Shown one piece after another: positions 8,814 through 17,623 of a DNA stretch of 41,477 nt. The notes beneath the pieces were generated by a model. The model did no database searches. It was given only the letters and a program-made list of their open reading frames with translations, and was not told the DNA's origin. This stretch comes from Polaribacter sp. (GTDB lineage Bacteria > Bacteroidota > Bacteroidia > Flavobacteriales > Flavobacteriaceae), in contig JAQWOR010000030.1 of assembly GCA_029245785.1 (NCBI GenBank), positions 1 through 41,477 on the forward strand, given 5' to 3'. How positions within the stretch are numbered: position 1 is the first letter of the stretch; every line of letters starts with the position of its first letter. A program made the position numbers and the translations under genes.

Positions 8814-8840
8814 TGTAACCTTTTATCAAAGGCTAGAGTC
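8814..8840 (+). promoter_or_regulatory. Probable ECF-sigma promoter of the divergent membrane gene
   Basis: TGTAACCT (8814-8821), 15 bases, AGTC (8837-8840): identical boxes and spacing to the element before the sigma gene. The gene at 8893 starts about 45 bases after the expected RNA start. Confidence 0.7.
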
Positions 8841-8892
8841 ATATGTTATGAACGCATTAAAATTAATCTTTAAAATTTAAAAAAACAATCGT

Positions 8893-9237
8893 ATGGAAGC
8901 AGTAATATTAGCAATTATCTTTGGAACAGTCTTCGGAGTATTTTATTTATTCTATTCAACTCGAAACAAAGAACGCATGGCACTTATCGAAAAAGGTGCA
9001 GATGCCAGTATTTTTATGTTGGGTGAAAGAAGAAAATCAGCACCCTTTGCAAAAGTTTTTATTTTAAACGTTGCGCTATTATTAATGGGAATCGGCCTAG
9101 GAATCTTTATAGGAGAAGTTGTATCAACTGGCCTCGGTTTAAATGAAGAAGTTGCTTTTCCTGCATCAATTCTATTATCAGCCGGTGGTGCTTTATTAAT
9201 AGGATTTAATATGACTAAAAAATTAGAAAAAGAATAA
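8893..9237 (+). CDS. DUF6249-like small membrane protein
   Basis: 114 residues with three hydrophobic segments: residues 1-20 (VILAIIFGTVFGVFYLFY), about 53-75 (VFILNVALLLMGIGLGIFIG) and about 88-106. The short cytoplasmic stretch RNKERMALIEKGADASIF after the first segment is characteristic of the DUF6249 family common in Bacteroidota. No catalytic motif. Divergent from an ECF sigma/anti-sigma operon and preceded by a copy of the same promoter element, so it is a likely member of that sigma factor's regulon, for instance in an envelope response. Monocistronic, with its own terminator. Family assignment from memory of the motif; function unknown. Confidence 0.8.
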   Translation: MEAVILAIIFGTVFGVFYLFYSTRNKERMALIEKGADASIFMLGERRKSAPFAKVFILNVALLLMGIGLGIFIGEVVSTGLGLNEEVAFPASILLSAGGALLIGFNMTKKLEKE

Positions 9238-9265
9238 TCCACGTCAATCAAAAATAACAACTATT

Positions 9266-9300
9266 AAAAGCCACAAATATCATGTTTGTGGCTTTTATTT
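9266..9300 (+). terminator. Intrinsic terminator after the DUF6249-like gene
   Basis: AAAAGCCACAAA (9266-9277) pairs perfectly with TTTGTGGCTTTT (9285-9296), 7-base loop, then a T-rich tail. Confidence 0.88.
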
Positions 9301-9325
9301 TTATACCTTAGTTGTTCAATTTTTT

Positions 9326-10663
9326 ATGATGAAAAAACAACTAACTCTTTCGTTTCTATTCAGTTCACTCCTTCTTTTTTCTCAAACCGATCAAAAAATT
9401 TATAACATTATTGATGCCGTTTCTGCAGATCGGATTAAAAAAGACATCAAAACATTGGTTAATTTTGGCACACGTCACACCTTAAGTGATACGGTTTCTA
9501 CAACACGTGGAATTGGCGCTGCAAGACGTTGGATCAACGCTGAGTTCAATAAAATATCTAGTGACTGTAACGATTGCCTCTCTGTATTTTATCAGAAAAA
9601 TTTTATAAAAAAAGGCACAGGAAAACGCATTATTCATGATGTAATGGTGGTTAATGTTGTGGCCATCCAAAAAGGAACAAAATACCCAAACAACTATATC
9701 ATCATGAGCGGAGATATTGATTCTCGCGTCTCCAATCCAAACAATTACACGTCTAATTCTCCTGGCGCCAATGACAATGCTTCTGGAATGGCAGGAACTA
9801 TTGAAGCCGCAAGAGTTTTATCAAAACACACCTTTGAAAACAGCATTGTTTATGTAGGCTTATCTGGAGAAGAACAAGGCTTGTTTGGTGGTGCAGGTTT
9901 AGCAAAACATGCACTAGAAAACAATTGGAAAATTATTGGTGTTTTAAACAATGATATGATTGGAAACATTGAAGGTGTTGATGGTGTTATTGACAATCGA
10001 ACCTTTCGAATTTTTTCAGAACCCGTACCAGCTAACGAAACAGAAAAACAACGTAGATCGAGACGCTTTTATGGAGGTGAAGTTGATGGAATTTCCAGAC
10101 AATTAGCACGGTATGTACATACAATGACCAAAACTTATATGCCAGAAATGAATCCAATGATGGTGTATCGATTAGACCGTTTTGGACGTGGCGGACATCA
10201 CAGACCTTTTAATGATGTTGGCTTTGCTGGAATCAGAATTATGGAAGCACATGAAAACTACACACAACAACATCAAGATATTAGAACAGAAAATGGAATT
10301 AACTATGGCGATACTTTTGAACATGTAAATTTTAAGTATGCTAAAAAACTAACCGCTGTAAATGCAATTACCATGGCTGGCTTAGCTTCTGCCCCACCTG
10401 CTCCAACCAATGTTGCCATTGGCGGTATTGTAGAAGCATCTGCAAAACTACAATGGAACAAGGTAAAAGGAGCAAAAGCTTATAAAATTTATTGGAGAGA
10501 TACCACATCTCCAACTTGGGACCATAGCAGAGTGGTTGGTACTGTTTCTAGCTTTACACTCGAAGGAATTGTGATTGATAACTTCTTCTTTGGTGTGGCT
10601 GCAATTGGTAAAAACGGACACGAAAGTGTGGTGGCTTTTCCATCAAAAATTATTAGAAAGTGA
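9326..10663 (+). CDS. Exported M28-family metallopeptidase with C-terminal Fn3-like domain
   Basis: 445 residues: signal peptide (MMKKQLTLSFLFSSLLLFSQ), M28 catalytic domain to about 345, and a C-terminal fibronectin-type-III-like domain (from PAPTNVAIGG). M28 enzymes are di-zinc aminopeptidases. Visible ligand motifs: Asp150 in PGANDNASG, Glu182-Glu183 in LSGEEQG, Asp210 in LNNDMIGN, and a late His in GGHHRPF. The first zinc ligand, normally His in the (G/A)HxDSR motif, is Asp130 here (SGDIDSR, codon GAT), which may alter or abolish the usual metal site. The next gene overlaps the stop by 4 bases. Family sure, activity less so. Confidence 0.9.
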   Translation: MMKKQLTLSFLFSSLLLFSQTDQKIYNIIDAVSADRIKKDIKTLVNFGTRHTLSDTVSTTRGIGAARRWINAEFNKISSDCNDCLSVFYQKNFIKKGTGKRIIHDVMVVNVVAIQKGTKYPNNYIIMSGDIDSRVSNPNNYTSNSPGANDNASGMAGTIEAARVLSKHTFENSIVYVGLSGEEQGLFGGAGLAKHALENNWKIIGVLNNDMIGNIEGVDGVIDNRTFRIFSEPVPANETEKQRRSRRFYGGEVDGISRQLARYVHTMTKTYMPEMNPMMVYRLDRFGRGGHHRPFNDVGFAGIRIMEAHENYTQQHQDIRTENGINYGDTFEHVNFKYAKKLTAVNAITMAGLASAPPAPTNVAIGGIVEASAKLQWNKVKGAKAYKIYWRDTTSPTWDHSRVVGTVSSFTLEGIVIDNFFFGVAAIGKNGHESVVAFPSKIIRK

Positions 10664-11235
10664 TCAAAAAACCGCTTTTATATTTTAAAAAAGACATTGA
10701 ATGGAGGGCTTGGCTGTTAGAAAACCACCATGTATCTACAGGAATTCACTTGGTCTTTTACAAAGTAAAAAGCGACAAAGAAAGTATGCGTTGGGAAGAG
10801 GCTATCAAAGTTGCACTCTGCTTCGGATGGATTGATTCTACGATAAAAAAAATTGACGATGATAAGAGGAAACAATATTTTTCTCCCAGAAATCCAAAAA
10901 GCGCCTGGAGCAAGCTCAACAAAACCTATATCAAAGAGTTAATAAAAAATAATTTAATGCATCAAAGTGGTCTTGATAAAATTAAATTTGCAAAGAAAAA
11001 TGGTTCTTGGACAGCTTTAGACGCTGTTGAAAACTTGATCATTCCGTCTGAACTTCAAACAGCTTTTGCTAAAAATGCAATCGCTTTTGAAAACTACACT
11101 AATTTTAGTCCGAGTTACAGAAAAAATTATTTGTATTGGCTCAATGAAGCAAAAAGAGAAGCCACACGCGAAAGACGCATCACTGAAATCATTCGACTTT
11201 GTAAGGAAAATATAAAATCTAGAGGAGAGTGGTAA
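10660..11235 (+). CDS. YdeI/OmpD-associated (OmdA) family protein
   Basis: 191 residues, no signal peptide, so cytoplasmic. The sequence follows the YdeI/OmdA family: an N-terminal YKVKSDKESMRWEEAI segment, the hallmark CFGWIDSTIKKID, YFSPRNPKSAWSKLNK, and the C-terminal YLYWLNEAKREATRERRI stretch. Family members have been linked to stress or bacteriocin tolerance, but the biochemical role is not established. The start is GTG at 10660, inside the preceding peptidase's stop (GTGA overlap), implying coupled translation; no ATG fits before residue 46 of the conserved domain. An odd cytoplasmic member among exported hydrolases. Confidence 0.88.
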   Translation: MIKKPLLYFKKDIEWRAWLLENHHVSTGIHLVFYKVKSDKESMRWEEAIKVALCFGWIDSTIKKIDDDKRKQYFSPRNPKSAWSKLNKTYIKELIKNNLMHQSGLDKIKFAKKNGSWTALDAVENLIIPSELQTAFAKNAIAFENYTNFSPSYRKNYLYWLNEAKREATRERRITEIIRLCKENIKSRGEW

Positions 11236-11260
11236 TTACTATTAAAAACAATACAAACAT

Positions 11261-12886
11261 ATGAAACTTAAAATATTTCTGTTACTTTTCTTTATTGGCT
11301 TTACCATTTCAGCTCAAAAAAATAATTTTACCAAACAAGATACTTTGCGTGGATCAATAACTACAGAAAGGGTTTGGTGGGATTTGACGTACTATCATTT
11401 AGACATTCAAGTGTTTCCAAAAACAAAATCTATCAAAGGAAAGAACACCGTAAAATATACGGTATTGAAATCTTTCAAAGTGATGCAAATTGACTTACAA
11501 ACACCACTTAAAATCACCAAAGTAACTCAAATGGGGAAACAACTAAAAGTGGTTTCTGAAGGAAATGCACATTTTATCCATTTGGTACAAAACCAAAAAG
11601 TGGGCGCAGTCAATTCAATTGTTGTGCATTATGAAGGCATCCCTAAAGAAGCTGTGAGAGCTCCCTGGGACGGAGGGTTTTCCTGGAAAAAAGACAACAA
11701 CGGCAAGCATTTTATTGCCACTTCGTGTCAAGGCTTAGGAGCCAGTGTTTGGTGGCCAAACAAAGACCACATGTATGACGAGGTAGACAGTATGGACATT
11801 AGCGTTCGGGTGCCTTCAGGTTTGATGAATATTTCTAATGGAAGGCTAATCAACATAGAAAAACACAACGACCAAACCACAACCTATCATTGGGCAGTAA
11901 AAAACCCAATCAACAATTATGGTGTCAATGTAAACATTGGAGATTATGTACATTTTTCGGAAAAATACAATGGAGAAGCCGGTGTATTGGACATGGATTA
12001 TTATGTATTGAAAGATGATCTAGAAAAAGCAAAAAAACAGTTTAAAGATGCTCCAAAAATGATGAAAGCGTTTGAGCATTGGTTTGGGAAATATCCGTTT
12101 TATAAAGATGGGTTTAAACTGGTTCAAGTACCTTATTTAGGAATGGAACATCAAAGTTCTATCACCTACGGTAATCAATTTAAACAAGGGTATTTGGGCA
12201 GTGATCTTTCTGGAACTGGCTGGGGATTGAAATTTGATTTTATCATCATTCATGAATCTGGGCATGAATGGTTTGCCAATAATATTACCAATAAAGACAT
12301 TGCAGATATGTGGATTCATGAGAGCTTTACTGCCTACTCAGAAAATTTATTTTTAGACTATTATTACGGTAAAAAGGCATCGGCTGAATATGTAATTGGC
12401 ACCCGAAAAATTATTCAGAACGATACCGCAATTATTGGTCATTACAATGTAAACAACGAAGGCTCTGGAGACATGTATTACAAAGGAGCAAACATGCTAC
12501 ACACTATTCGTCAGCTGATACATAATGACGAGAAATGGCGACAAATTTTACGTGGATTGAACAGCACTTTTTACCATCAAACAGTAACTACTCAAGAAAT
12601 TGAAAACTACATCAGTAAGCAGTCTGGAATTGATTTATCTCCTATTTTTAATCAGTATTTAAGAGATGTTCGCATTCCTGTTTTAGAATACAACATTGAA
12701 AACAAGGTGCTCTCTTACAAATGGACACAAGTGGTTAACGGTTTTAACATGCCTGTACGTGTTTTTATCAATGGAAAAGAACAACTACTTTATCCAACAT
12801 CAACTATAAAAACAATGGCATTGACAGCCAGCACAACAACCTTTGATGTAGATGTCAATTTTTATGTAAAAACGAAAAAATTATAA
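11261..12886 (+). CDS. Exported M1-family aminopeptidase
   Basis: 541 residues with a signal peptide (MKLKIFLLLFFIGFTISAQ). Gluzincin site complete: His331-Glu332-x-x-His335-Glu-Trp, with the third zinc ligand Glu354 in MWIHESF, the exact HExxH-x18-E spacing of M1. The exopeptidase GxMEN motif appears as GMEHQSS just before. Domains: N-terminal beta domain (about 40-240), catalytic domain (about 250-450), and a short tail. The long helical C-terminal domain of E. coli PepN is missing, as in many Bacteroidota M1 proteins of this size. Would trim N-terminal residues from peptides in the periplasm or outside; fits with the neighbouring M28 and S15 enzymes. Confidence 0.93.
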   Translation: MKLKIFLLLFFIGFTISAQKNNFTKQDTLRGSITTERVWWDLTYYHLDIQVFPKTKSIKGKNTVKYTVLKSFKVMQIDLQTPLKITKVTQMGKQLKVVSEGNAHFIHLVQNQKVGAVNSIVVHYEGIPKEAVRAPWDGGFSWKKDNNGKHFIATSCQGLGASVWWPNKDHMYDEVDSMDISVRVPSGLMNISNGRLINIEKHNDQTTTYHWAVKNPINNYGVNVNIGDYVHFSEKYNGEAGVLDMDYYVLKDDLEKAKKQFKDAPKMMKAFEHWFGKYPFYKDGFKLVQVPYLGMEHQSSITYGNQFKQGYLGSDLSGTGWGLKFDFIIIHESGHEWFANNITNKDIADMWIHESFTAYSENLFLDYYYGKKASAEYVIGTRKIIQNDTAIIGHYNVNNEGSGDMYYKGANMLHTIRQLIHNDEKWRQILRGLNSTFYHQTVTTQEIENYISKQSGIDLSPIFNQYLRDVRIPVLEYNIENKVLSYKWTQVVNGFNMPVRVFINGKEQLLYPTSTIKTMALTASTTTFDVDVNFYVKTKKL

Positions 12887-12954
12887 ATTAGGATTTAAAA
12901 AACAGAGGCAACAGATTTCAAATCTCAAGTACTCACAACTAAAACACACGTATT

Positions 12955-14787
12955 ATGAGAACACCCATCAAATTATCCATTATTACAACCGTACTAATTA
13001 CTTTTATAACAACCATACATGCACAACAAAAAGCAGTTCCTGTTTTTAAAAATGGTGAAGCCCAAATTGTAGAAGCTTTTAAAGATGCCAAACAATGGAT
13101 TCGACATGATTTGTGGGTAGAAACTACTTTTGACACAGATGGCGACGGAAAACTTGACAGAATGCACGTAGGTATTACCAGACCATATCAAACAGAAAAT
13201 GAAGGTTTAAAATTGCCTATTGTGTATGTTTCTAGCCCGTACTTTGCAGGTGTTGCCAAAGGAGGAAAAGAATTGTTTTGGAATGTAAAGCATGAACTTG
13301 GCGAAAAGGTAAAAGGACCTTTTCATCCACAGGTAAAAAGAACTGGCAAACGACCAATTATTTCAAATTCACATATCAAAACCTGGGTTCCTAGAGGCTA
13401 TATTGTTGTTCATTCATCATCTCCTGGAACAGGACTATCGCAAGGGTCTCCAACTGTTGGAGGCAACAATGAATCACTCGCTCCAAAAGCCGTAATCGAT
13501 TGGCTATGCGGAAGAGTAAAAGGATATACAACACCTTACGGAAACGAAACTGTAACTGCTTTTTGGTCTACCGGAAAAGTAGGCATGACAGGAACTTCGT
13601 ATAACGGAACCATTCCGTTAGCTGCTGCAACAACAGGTGTTAAAGGTTTAGAAGCAATCATTCCAATTGCTCCCAACACTTCATATTATCATTATTACAG
13701 ATCTAATGGTTTGGTAAGGTCTCCTGGCGGATATTTAGGTGAAGATATTGATGTGCTATATGATTTTATTCATAGTGGTGACGAATCCAAAAGAGCCTAT
13801 AACAATGCCAATGTTCGAGATATAGAAATGAAAAATGGTATGGATCGAATTACTGGTGACTATAATGATTTTTGGGCTGGACGTTATTATTTAAATCATA
13901 TGAAGCCCATGAAAGCTGCTTTATTAATGTCGCATGGATTTAATGATTGGAATGTAATGCCAGAACACAGTTATAGAATTTCTAAAAAAGCAAAAGAAAT
14001 GGGCATACCAACTCAGATCTTTTACCATCAAAATGGACACGGTGGGCCTCCACCAATGAAAATGATGAACCGTTGGTTTACACGATATTTACATGGTATA
14101 CACAACAATGTAGAGCATGATGCTAGAGCTTGGATTGTTCGTGAAGATGCTCTAAGAAGTAATCCAACACCTTATAAAGACTATCCAAACCCAGCCGCTT
14201 CACCTGTAAAATTGTATGTAACTGAAGGAGGTTTAAAAACAGGAGGGCTCTCAATTCATAAAAAGAAAACAACCATTAAAGAAACATTGACTGATGATTA
14301 TAATTTTTATGGAAAAGACTTAGCAAATGCAACGAGCTCTAAGAATCGTTTATTATTTATAACTCCAACCTTAAAAGAAGACCTTCATATTTCTGGTGTG
14401 GCAAAAATTACAGTAAAAATAGCAAGCAGTAAACCTGCAGCAAACCTATCTATCTGGTTAGTTTCATTACCTTGGAACGAAACAAAAGGGGCAAAAATAA
14501 CTGAGAATATTATTACACGTGGTTGGGCAGATTTACAGAATCATAAATCAATCAAAGAGAGCAAACCCTTAAACCCTGGAAAGTTTTATACCATGACTTT
14601 TGACCTACAACCTGATGATCAAATCATTAAAAAAGGGCAACAAATTGGCTTGATGATTTTTTCTAGTGATCGTCAATTTACATTGCATCCAAAACCCGGT
14701 ACTCAATTAACTGTAGATTTAAACGGAACAAGCATTGTTTTACCAATTGTAGGAGGAACGAGTACATTTCAAAAAGCAATCAACTAA
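12955..14787 (+). CDS. Exported X-Pro dipeptidyl-peptidase (S15/CocE family)
   Basis: 610 residues with a signal peptide (about 23 residues, ending HAQQ). Alpha/beta-hydrolase with the S15/CocE architecture: nucleophile Ser215 in GTSYNG, Asp331 in SHGFNDWNV, His362 in HQNGHGGPP, then a C-terminal jelly-roll PepX_C domain (about 400-605). S15 enzymes release X-Pro dipeptides from peptide N-termini; CocE relatives cleave esters. The proline-peptidase reading is favoured by the length and the surrounding peptidase genes, but is not certain. Expected to be periplasmic. A perfect hairpin terminator follows 10 bases after the stop. Confidence 0.9.
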   Translation: MRTPIKLSIITTVLITFITTIHAQQKAVPVFKNGEAQIVEAFKDAKQWIRHDLWVETTFDTDGDGKLDRMHVGITRPYQTENEGLKLPIVYVSSPYFAGVAKGGKELFWNVKHELGEKVKGPFHPQVKRTGKRPIISNSHIKTWVPRGYIVVHSSSPGTGLSQGSPTVGGNNESLAPKAVIDWLCGRVKGYTTPYGNETVTAFWSTGKVGMTGTSYNGTIPLAAATTGVKGLEAIIPIAPNTSYYHYYRSNGLVRSPGGYLGEDIDVLYDFIHSGDESKRAYNNANVRDIEMKNGMDRITGDYNDFWAGRYYLNHMKPMKAALLMSHGFNDWNVMPEHSYRISKKAKEMGIPTQIFYHQNGHGGPPPMKMMNRWFTRYLHGIHNNVEHDARAWIVREDALRSNPTPYKDYPNPAASPVKLYVTEGGLKTGGLSIHKKKTTIKETLTDDYNFYGKDLANATSSKNRLLFITPTLKEDLHISGVAKITVKIASSKPAANLSIWLVSLPWNETKGAKITENIITRGWADLQNHKSIKESKPLNPGKFYTMTFDLQPDDQIIKKGQQIGLMIFSSDRQFTLHPKPGTQLTVDLNGTSIVLPIVGGTSTFQKAIN

Positions 14788-14797
14788 AGAATGATCC

Positions 14798-14833
14798 AAA
14801 AGCACTAACTAAGAAGTTGTTAGTGCTTTTTCT
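14798..14833 (+). terminator. Bidirectional hairpin terminator
   Basis: AAAAGCACTAAC (14798-14809) pairs perfectly with GTTAGTGCTTTT (14819-14830), 9-base loop, T-rich tail. It ends the S15 gene and overlaps the last codons and stop of the convergent MFS gene, so it can serve both. Confidence 0.88.
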
Positions 14834-16026
14834 TTCTTTAACACTCGCATCAAGACCAACATAAAAACACCACTTAATACTGCCAAGGCGGTTACAATAT
14901 TCCATGTGCTATCATACCCGAACTTATCAATAAGTTGCATTCCAGAATTATGGCCAAAAATATGCGCAAATGAAAAGGCAATGCTATACAATGCCATATA
15001 CTCTCCTTGATTTCCTTTTTTAGCCCTATCCATTGCAAATGCATTTGAAAACGGAAAGGCAATCATTTCTCCAATGGTCATCAACAGCATTCCAACAATT
15101 AAAATACCAACCCAAGAAGTTACATTTAACACCACAAAGCTTAATGCCGTTAAAACTCCGCCAACAAACATCAATCCTGTTTTGGTATAACTGCTGCTTT
15201 CTAACCATTTTACCAGAGGCATTTCTAACGCAAAAATTAAAAATCCATTCATACCCATCAATAAACCAATTTCTAATTCTGATAAGTGGTGTACCTCTTT
15301 ATAGTATAGCGGAATGGTAGAGAAATATTGCAAAAACACCACACCAAACAGCATCATTGCAATCAAAAACACCCAAAAAGCTTTGTCAGAATAAGCTGAA
15401 ACTGGAGTTGCTACTTTTACCTCATCTAAGACTCTAGCTTTCTTCGGATGCAGCACATTTAGCAATAAAACTCCCGCAAAAATACAGGTAATGCCGTCTA
15501 TCCAAAACAAACCGCTATAACCTATGGTAGTAATGATTAAACCGCCAACAGCTGGACCTGCAGAAAACCCAAGATTAATTGCCAACCGTATCAGTGTTAC
15601 TGAACGTGTTTTGTTTTCTGGTTTGCTGTATGAACTTAATGCCACAAACATTGCAGGACGAAAGGTGTCTGCAATGAGCATTAACAGAAAAATTCCTGAA
15701 CAAAAACCAACAAATGTAGTTACATATTGCATGGCAATGAATAAAACCCCTGTAAAAAACAAGCTAGTATACATAATCTTATAAGAACCTATTTTATCTG
15801 TCAACTTTCCTCCCAGCCAAGAACCTACAACCGAACCCAATCCAAAGAAAGACATGATCCAACCTACGTCTGATAAGCTAAAATTTAAGCTGTTGATTAA
15901 ATATAATGACAGAAACGGAATGACCATGGTACCTGCTCTATTTATCAATGTAATGAGCGCCAGCCACCAAACTTCTCTAGAGAGCCCTCTAAAAGTATCG
16001 AGATAGTTTGAATATAATTTTTTCAT
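14809..16026 (-). CDS. MFS transporter
   Basis: 405 residues with about 12 hydrophobic segments, the size of a standard major facilitator. The motif-A loop between TM2 and TM3 reads GSWLGGKLTDKIGSYKIM, and TM5 carries a small-residue-rich segment (INLGFSAGPAVGGLIITTIG) like motif C of drug exporters. This suggests an export-type (DHA1-like) proton antiporter, but the substrate cannot be read from sequence. Monocistronic; a strong hairpin lies 43 bases before the start on the same strand and may insulate or attenuate it. Confidence 0.88.
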   Translation of the reverse strand: MKKLYSNYLDTFRGLSREVWWLALITLINRAGTMVIPFLSLYLINSLNFSLSDVGWIMSFFGLGSVVGSWLGGKLTDKIGSYKIMYTSLFFTGVLFIAMQYVTTFVGFCSGIFLLMLIADTFRPAMFVALSSYSKPENKTRSVTLIRLAINLGFSAGPAVGGLIITTIGYSGLFWIDGITCIFAGVLLLNVLHPKKARVLDEVKVATPVSAYSDKAFWVFLIAMMLFGVVFLQYFSTIPLYYKEVHHLSELEIGLLMGMNGFLIFALEMPLVKWLESSSYTKTGLMFVGGVLTALSFVVLNVTSWVGILIVGMLLMTIGEMIAFPFSNAFAMDRAKKGNQGEYMALYSIAFSFAHIFGHNSGMQLIDKFGYDSTWNIVTALAVLSGVFMLVLMRVLKKEKALTTS

Positions 16027-16068
16027 ACCTGAATAATCGTTTAATCGATTCGTAATTTGTTTAAAAAT

Positions 16069-16098
16069 AAAAAGTCCGACGGTGAAGTCGGACTTTTT
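16069..16098. terminator. Strong bidirectional hairpin upstream of the MFS gene
   Basis: AAAAAGTCCGAC (16069-16080) pairs perfectly with GTCGGACTTTTT (16087-16098), 6-base loop. Both strands give a T-run. It lies between divergent genes, so it ends no annotated gene; see the candidate small RNA at 16069-16233. Confidence 0.75.
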
Positions 16099-16233
16099 AT
16101 AATAGTTATAATTGATTTAGATATAATTACAATACATAAGTGACTCGACTCTTTCGTTTTGAAAGCGGTTTCTGACAGGTATATATATTGACAATCTTCA
16201 TTTTGTTTTTTTTTAGTGCTAACATAAATTAGC
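16069..16233 (-). ncRNA. Candidate small RNA ending at the 16069-16098 hairpin
   Basis: Inference from structure. On the minus strand a -7 element TAGATTTG (16246-16239) is followed by a small 5' hairpin (GCTAA/TTAGC, 16218-16233), an internal CTTTC/GAAAG hairpin near 16150-16170, and the strong terminator. The result would be an RNA of roughly 165 bases. A 76-codon open frame overlaps but looks unlike protein. I see no match to tmRNA, SRP RNA or a clear 6S fold. The -33 box is missing, so the start is uncertain. The alternative is an attenuated leader for the MFS gene. Confidence 0.35.
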
Positions 16234-16303
16234 AAGAGCAAATCTACATAAATAAACAGAATGTTGTACATTTATTTTTTTAATTTTCTGAATCCATTAT
16301 CTT

Positions 16304-16912
16304 ATGAAAAACATTCTTGTTCTTTTTTCTTTTTTGATTTTTGCAGCTTCTTGTTCAGAAGACACCTATGAAAAAGAGATTTTAAACCATCAATACAAAC
16401 AAAACTTAGAGTTTCAAGATAAAAACACGTCGCCTTTAACAAAAGAAGATTTGAAAGAGTTTCAATCACTAGACTTCTATGCTATAGATAAAAATTTTAG
16501 AGTGCTTGCTACACTTACAAAAACACCTAATGCCTTGGTTTTTGAAATGCCAACAACAACAAGTAGAAAGCCGTTGTATAAAAAATATGGCGTGCTTACC
16601 TTTACTGTAAATGGTAAAGAACAAGAACTAAACATATATCAAAGTCAAGATTTTGATAGAGATCCCACCTATAAGGATTATTTATTTTTACCTTTTACAG
16701 ATACAACTAGCGGGCAAGAATCGTACGCTGGAGGTCGGTTTTTAGACGTTTTAACTACAGATGAAAAAAAGGGAAAAATGCTTATTGATTTTAACAAAGC
16801 TTACAATCCGTATTGTGCGTATAGCGGACGTTATTCATGTCCGATTACTCCTAAAGAAAATCATTTAACGGTAGCTATAAGAGCAGGAGTTAAAGCTTAC
16901 AAAAAACATTAA
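16304..16912 (+). CDS. DUF1684-family lipoprotein
   Basis: 202 residues with a lipoprotein signal (FAASC). The residues after the Cys, SEDTYE, resemble the acidic surface-export signal reported for Flavobacterium lipoproteins (S-D-D-F-E type), so surface display is possible. The C-terminal block FNKAYNPYCAYSGRYSCPIT and AIRAGVKAY is the DUF1684 signature, with its two conserved cysteines. No catalytic role is established for the family. Monocistronic; its last 4 bases overlap the end of the convergent crotonase gene, leaving no room for separate terminators. Confidence 0.9.
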   Translation: MKNILVLFSFLIFAASCSEDTYEKEILNHQYKQNLEFQDKNTSPLTKEDLKEFQSLDFYAIDKNFRVLATLTKTPNALVFEMPTTTSRKPLYKKYGVLTFTVNGKEQELNIYQSQDFDRDPTYKDYLFLPFTDTTSGQESYAGGRFLDVLTTDEKKGKMLIDFNKAYNPYCAYSGRYSCPITPKENHLTVAIRAGVKAYKKH

Positions 16913-17610
16913 GAATTTATTGTTATTTCGTTTTTTAAATCTAGGTCAATTGCTTTTCTAATTATATCGAGATACGGGGCACGCAATTTTACTTTTGTTG
17001 TTGCATGTGCTTTTTTGTTTAGCTGTGTAAATAGCATTGCCGTTTGTATTGCTGTTGGCAAGAGTTCTTCTTCAGAAACGATTGTGTCTAAAAATCCAGC
17101 AGACACAGCATCTTTAGGTGTATATATTTCAGAATTGCTAACACTACGCTCAAAAAATATAGGTGCTAAGCGCGCTCTTGCAACTTCTATTCCTGCATGA
17201 TGCATGGTCATTCCAATCATTACTTCATTCAAACCAATTTTAAAATCGCCTTCTACTCCAATTCTATAATCTGCATACAATAACATAAAGGCTCCTTTTG
17301 CAATGGCATGCCCGCTACACGCAATTATAATTGGCATTGGAAATGACAACATTCTCAGCGATAATTTCGAGCCTTTTGTGACCAGCTCTTTAGCAGCATC
17401 TGCACTTTTGGTCATTACTTTTAAATCAAATCCTGCAGAGAAAATTCCAGACTGACCTGTTAGAATAACAACTTTTTGTTCTTGTTCTGCTTTGTTTAAA
17501 GCCGTATTTAATGCATCTATCACTTTATGAGAAATAGCATTTGCTTTTCCATTTTTAAGGGTTATAAGCACGTGTTTTTCTTCGCTTTGATACTGTACAG
17601 CTTCGTTCAT
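16909..17610 (-). CDS. Enoyl-CoA hydratase/isomerase (crotonase) family protein
   Basis: 233 residues, slightly short for the crotonase family. The oxyanion-hole motifs are visible: SAGFDLKVM near residue 57 and ACSGHAIAKGAFML near 100-113. Glu in GLNEVMIGM is at the place of a catalytic Glu of the hydratases; the usual second Glu before it is not evident, so the reaction could be isomerisation, hydration or thioester hydrolysis. Acts on acyl-CoA in the cytoplasm. Last gene of a minus-strand group with DUF1599, DoxX-like and crcB, 13 bases after crcB. Substrate unknown. Confidence 0.87.
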   Translation of the reverse strand: MNEAVQYQSEEKHVLITLKNGKANAISHKVIDALNTALNKAEQEQKVVILTGQSGIFSAGFDLKVMTKSADAAKELVTKGSKLSLRMLSFPMPIIIACSGHAIAKGAFMLLYADYRIGVEGDFKIGLNEVMIGMTMHHAGIEVARARLAPIFFERSVSNSEIYTPKDAVSAGFLDTIVSEEELLPTAIQTAMLFTQLNKKAHATTKVKLRAPYLDIIRKAIDLDLKNEITINS

Positions 17611-17623
17611 TTATTTTATCTTT

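Noticed and set aside
16041..16271. 76-codon minus-strand frame
   Set aside because: It reads through a strong terminator hairpin and its residues do not look like a protein; a structured RNA explains the gap better.
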